From Sipunculus nudus (taxonomy: Eukaryota; Annelida; Sipuncula; Golfingiida; Sipunculidae), in NCBI GenBank assembly GCA_026874595.1, contig CM049322.1:3519900-3583899 (forward strand): 64,000 bases of DNA, given 5' to 3'. The notes under the pieces are model-generated. The model was not told the DNA's origin. It saw only the letters and a list, made by a program, of their open reading frames with translations, and did no database searches. A program made the position numbers and the translations under genes. The number at the start of each line of letters is the position of its first letter. The stretch's first letter is position 1. Positions 62,831 to 64,000 of the stretch are shown one piece after another.

Positions 62831-64000
62831 TTACACTGAGGCAGATACACAGTGAGGCTGATAGACTGGGAGGCAGATACACTGAGGCTGATAGACTGGG
62901 AGGCAGATACGCTGTGAGGCTGATAGACTGGGAGGCAGATACACTGTGAGGCCGATAGACTGGGAGGCAGATACACTGTGAGGCCGATAGACTGGGAGGC
63001 AGATACACTGTGAGGCCGATAGACAGGGAGGCAGATACACTGTGAGGCCGATAGACTGGGAGGCAGATACACTGTGAGGCTGATAGACTGGAGGGCAGAT
63101 ACACTGTGAGGCCGATAGACAGGGAGGCAGATACACTGTGAGGCTGATAGACTTGGAGGCAGATACACTGTGAGGCTGATAGACTGGGAGACAGATACAC
63201 TGTGAGGCTGATAGACAGGGAGGCAGATACACTGTGAGGCCGATAGACAGGGAGGCAGATACACTGTGAGGCCGATAGACTGGGAGGCAGATACACTGTG
63301 AGGCCGATAGACTGGGAGGCAGATACACTGTGAGGCTGATAGACTGGGAGGCAGATACACTGTGAGGCTGATAGACTGGGAGGCAGATTCACTGTGAGGC
63401 TGATAGACTGGGAGGCAGATACACTGTGAGACTGATAGACTGGGAGGCAGATACACTGTGAGGCTGATAGACAGGGAGGCAGATACACTGTGAGGCTGAT
63501 AGACAGGGAGGCAGATACACTGTGAGGCCGATAGACTGGGAGGCAGATACACTGTGAGGCTGATAGACTGGGAGGCAGATACACTGTGAGGCTGATAGAC
63601 TGGGAGGCAGATACACTGTGAGGCTGATAGACAGGGAGGCAGATACACTGTGAGGCCGATAGACTGGGAGGCAGATACACTGTGAGGCTGATAGACTGGG
63701 AGGCAGATACACTGTGAGGCTGATAGACTGGAGGGCAGATACACTGTGAGGCCGATAGACAGGGAGGCAGATACACTGTGAGGCCGATAGACTGGGAGGC
63801 AGATACACTGTGAGGCCGATAGACTGGGAGGCAGATACACTGTGAGGCTGATAGACTGGGAGGCAGATACACTGTGAGGCCGATAGACTGGGAGGCAGAT
63901 ACACTGTGAGGCCGATAGACAGGGAGGCAGATACACTGTGAGGCCGATAGACTGGGAGGCAGATACACTGTGAGGCCGATAGACTGGGAGACAGATACAC

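Larger units (their letters stand above)
56462..64000 (+). repeat. 32-bp satellite with higher-order structure
   Basis: Tandem units of 32 bp, consensus halves GAGGCYGATAGACWGG and GAGGCAGATACACTGT, about 195 units in four blocks (56462-59085, 59416-61080, 61560-62355, 62831-64000) separated by three spacers. It continues off the window. Two sites are strongly dimorphic (C/T and A/T). Variant units recur with 224-bp (7-unit), 256-bp and 416-bp spacing. Because 32 is not a multiple of 3 and the minus strand lacks stops, all three minus frames stay open for hundreds of codons. I regard this as non-coding satellite. Confidence 0.95.

Noticed and set aside
56462-64000. CRISPR-like array
   Set aside because: Units are contiguous 32-mers without unique spacers, in eukaryotic-type DNA, with no cas genes.

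Overview
The window looks like nuclear DNA from a marine invertebrate, most plausibly a bivalve mollusc. It is AT-rich with many long (TA)n tracts, it has GT-AG introns and short exons, and it carries a KRBA2-like integrase transposon. Some repeat ends ('GACGGACGACGGAC...GCTGAGCTAAAA') resemble ones I associate with bivalve genomes. The organism is an inference from repeat style. There are no bacterial operons, no tRNA or rRNA genes I can support, and no complete host gene.

Layout. 1-10456: unique, repeat-rich DNA with two copies of an interspersed repeat carrying GGTGGCGCCACC palindromes, a degenerate ~330-bp tandem array split by a 275-bp Harbinger-type MITE (TAA target duplication), two exon candidates, and otherwise little that can be named. 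10457-36865 (unit A) and 36866-55517 (unit B): a direct tandem duplication about 98-99 % identical by eye, with the 4-bp microhomology GTTA at its breakpoints. Unit A carries a private 10,256-bp element (15570-25825) with ~1.5-kb inverted arms. Unit B carries a private 3,245-bp element (46154-49398). Each is flanked by TTAA, and each has a clean empty site in the other unit. Both units share a 4.6-kb TGT...ACA transposon with 4-bp TATA target duplications (27029-31670; 42401-50494 with the nested insertion). It encodes a two-exon KRBA2-like DDE integrase, decayed differently in each unit. 55518-56460: short palindromic repeats. 56462-64000: a 32-bp satellite of roughly 195 units, interrupted by three near-identical spacers, running off the window end.

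Host coding content is limited to isolated exon candidates: a signal-peptide exon present in three places (one with ATG changed to ACG), an acceptor-preceded terminal exon inside a ~667-bp tract identical between the units, a 9.2-9.7 kb exon, and a frameshifted first exon shared by both units. All are low to moderate confidence.

The main interest is structural: a natural filled/empty-site comparison for two TTAA-targeting elements, a 16-mer repeated exactly five times inside the 3.2-kb element, gene-like exons inside the long inverted arms, and a satellite with higher-order organisation. An important caveat is that units A and B could be two haplotypes wrongly joined in assembly, in which case the private insertions would be allelic polymorphisms.
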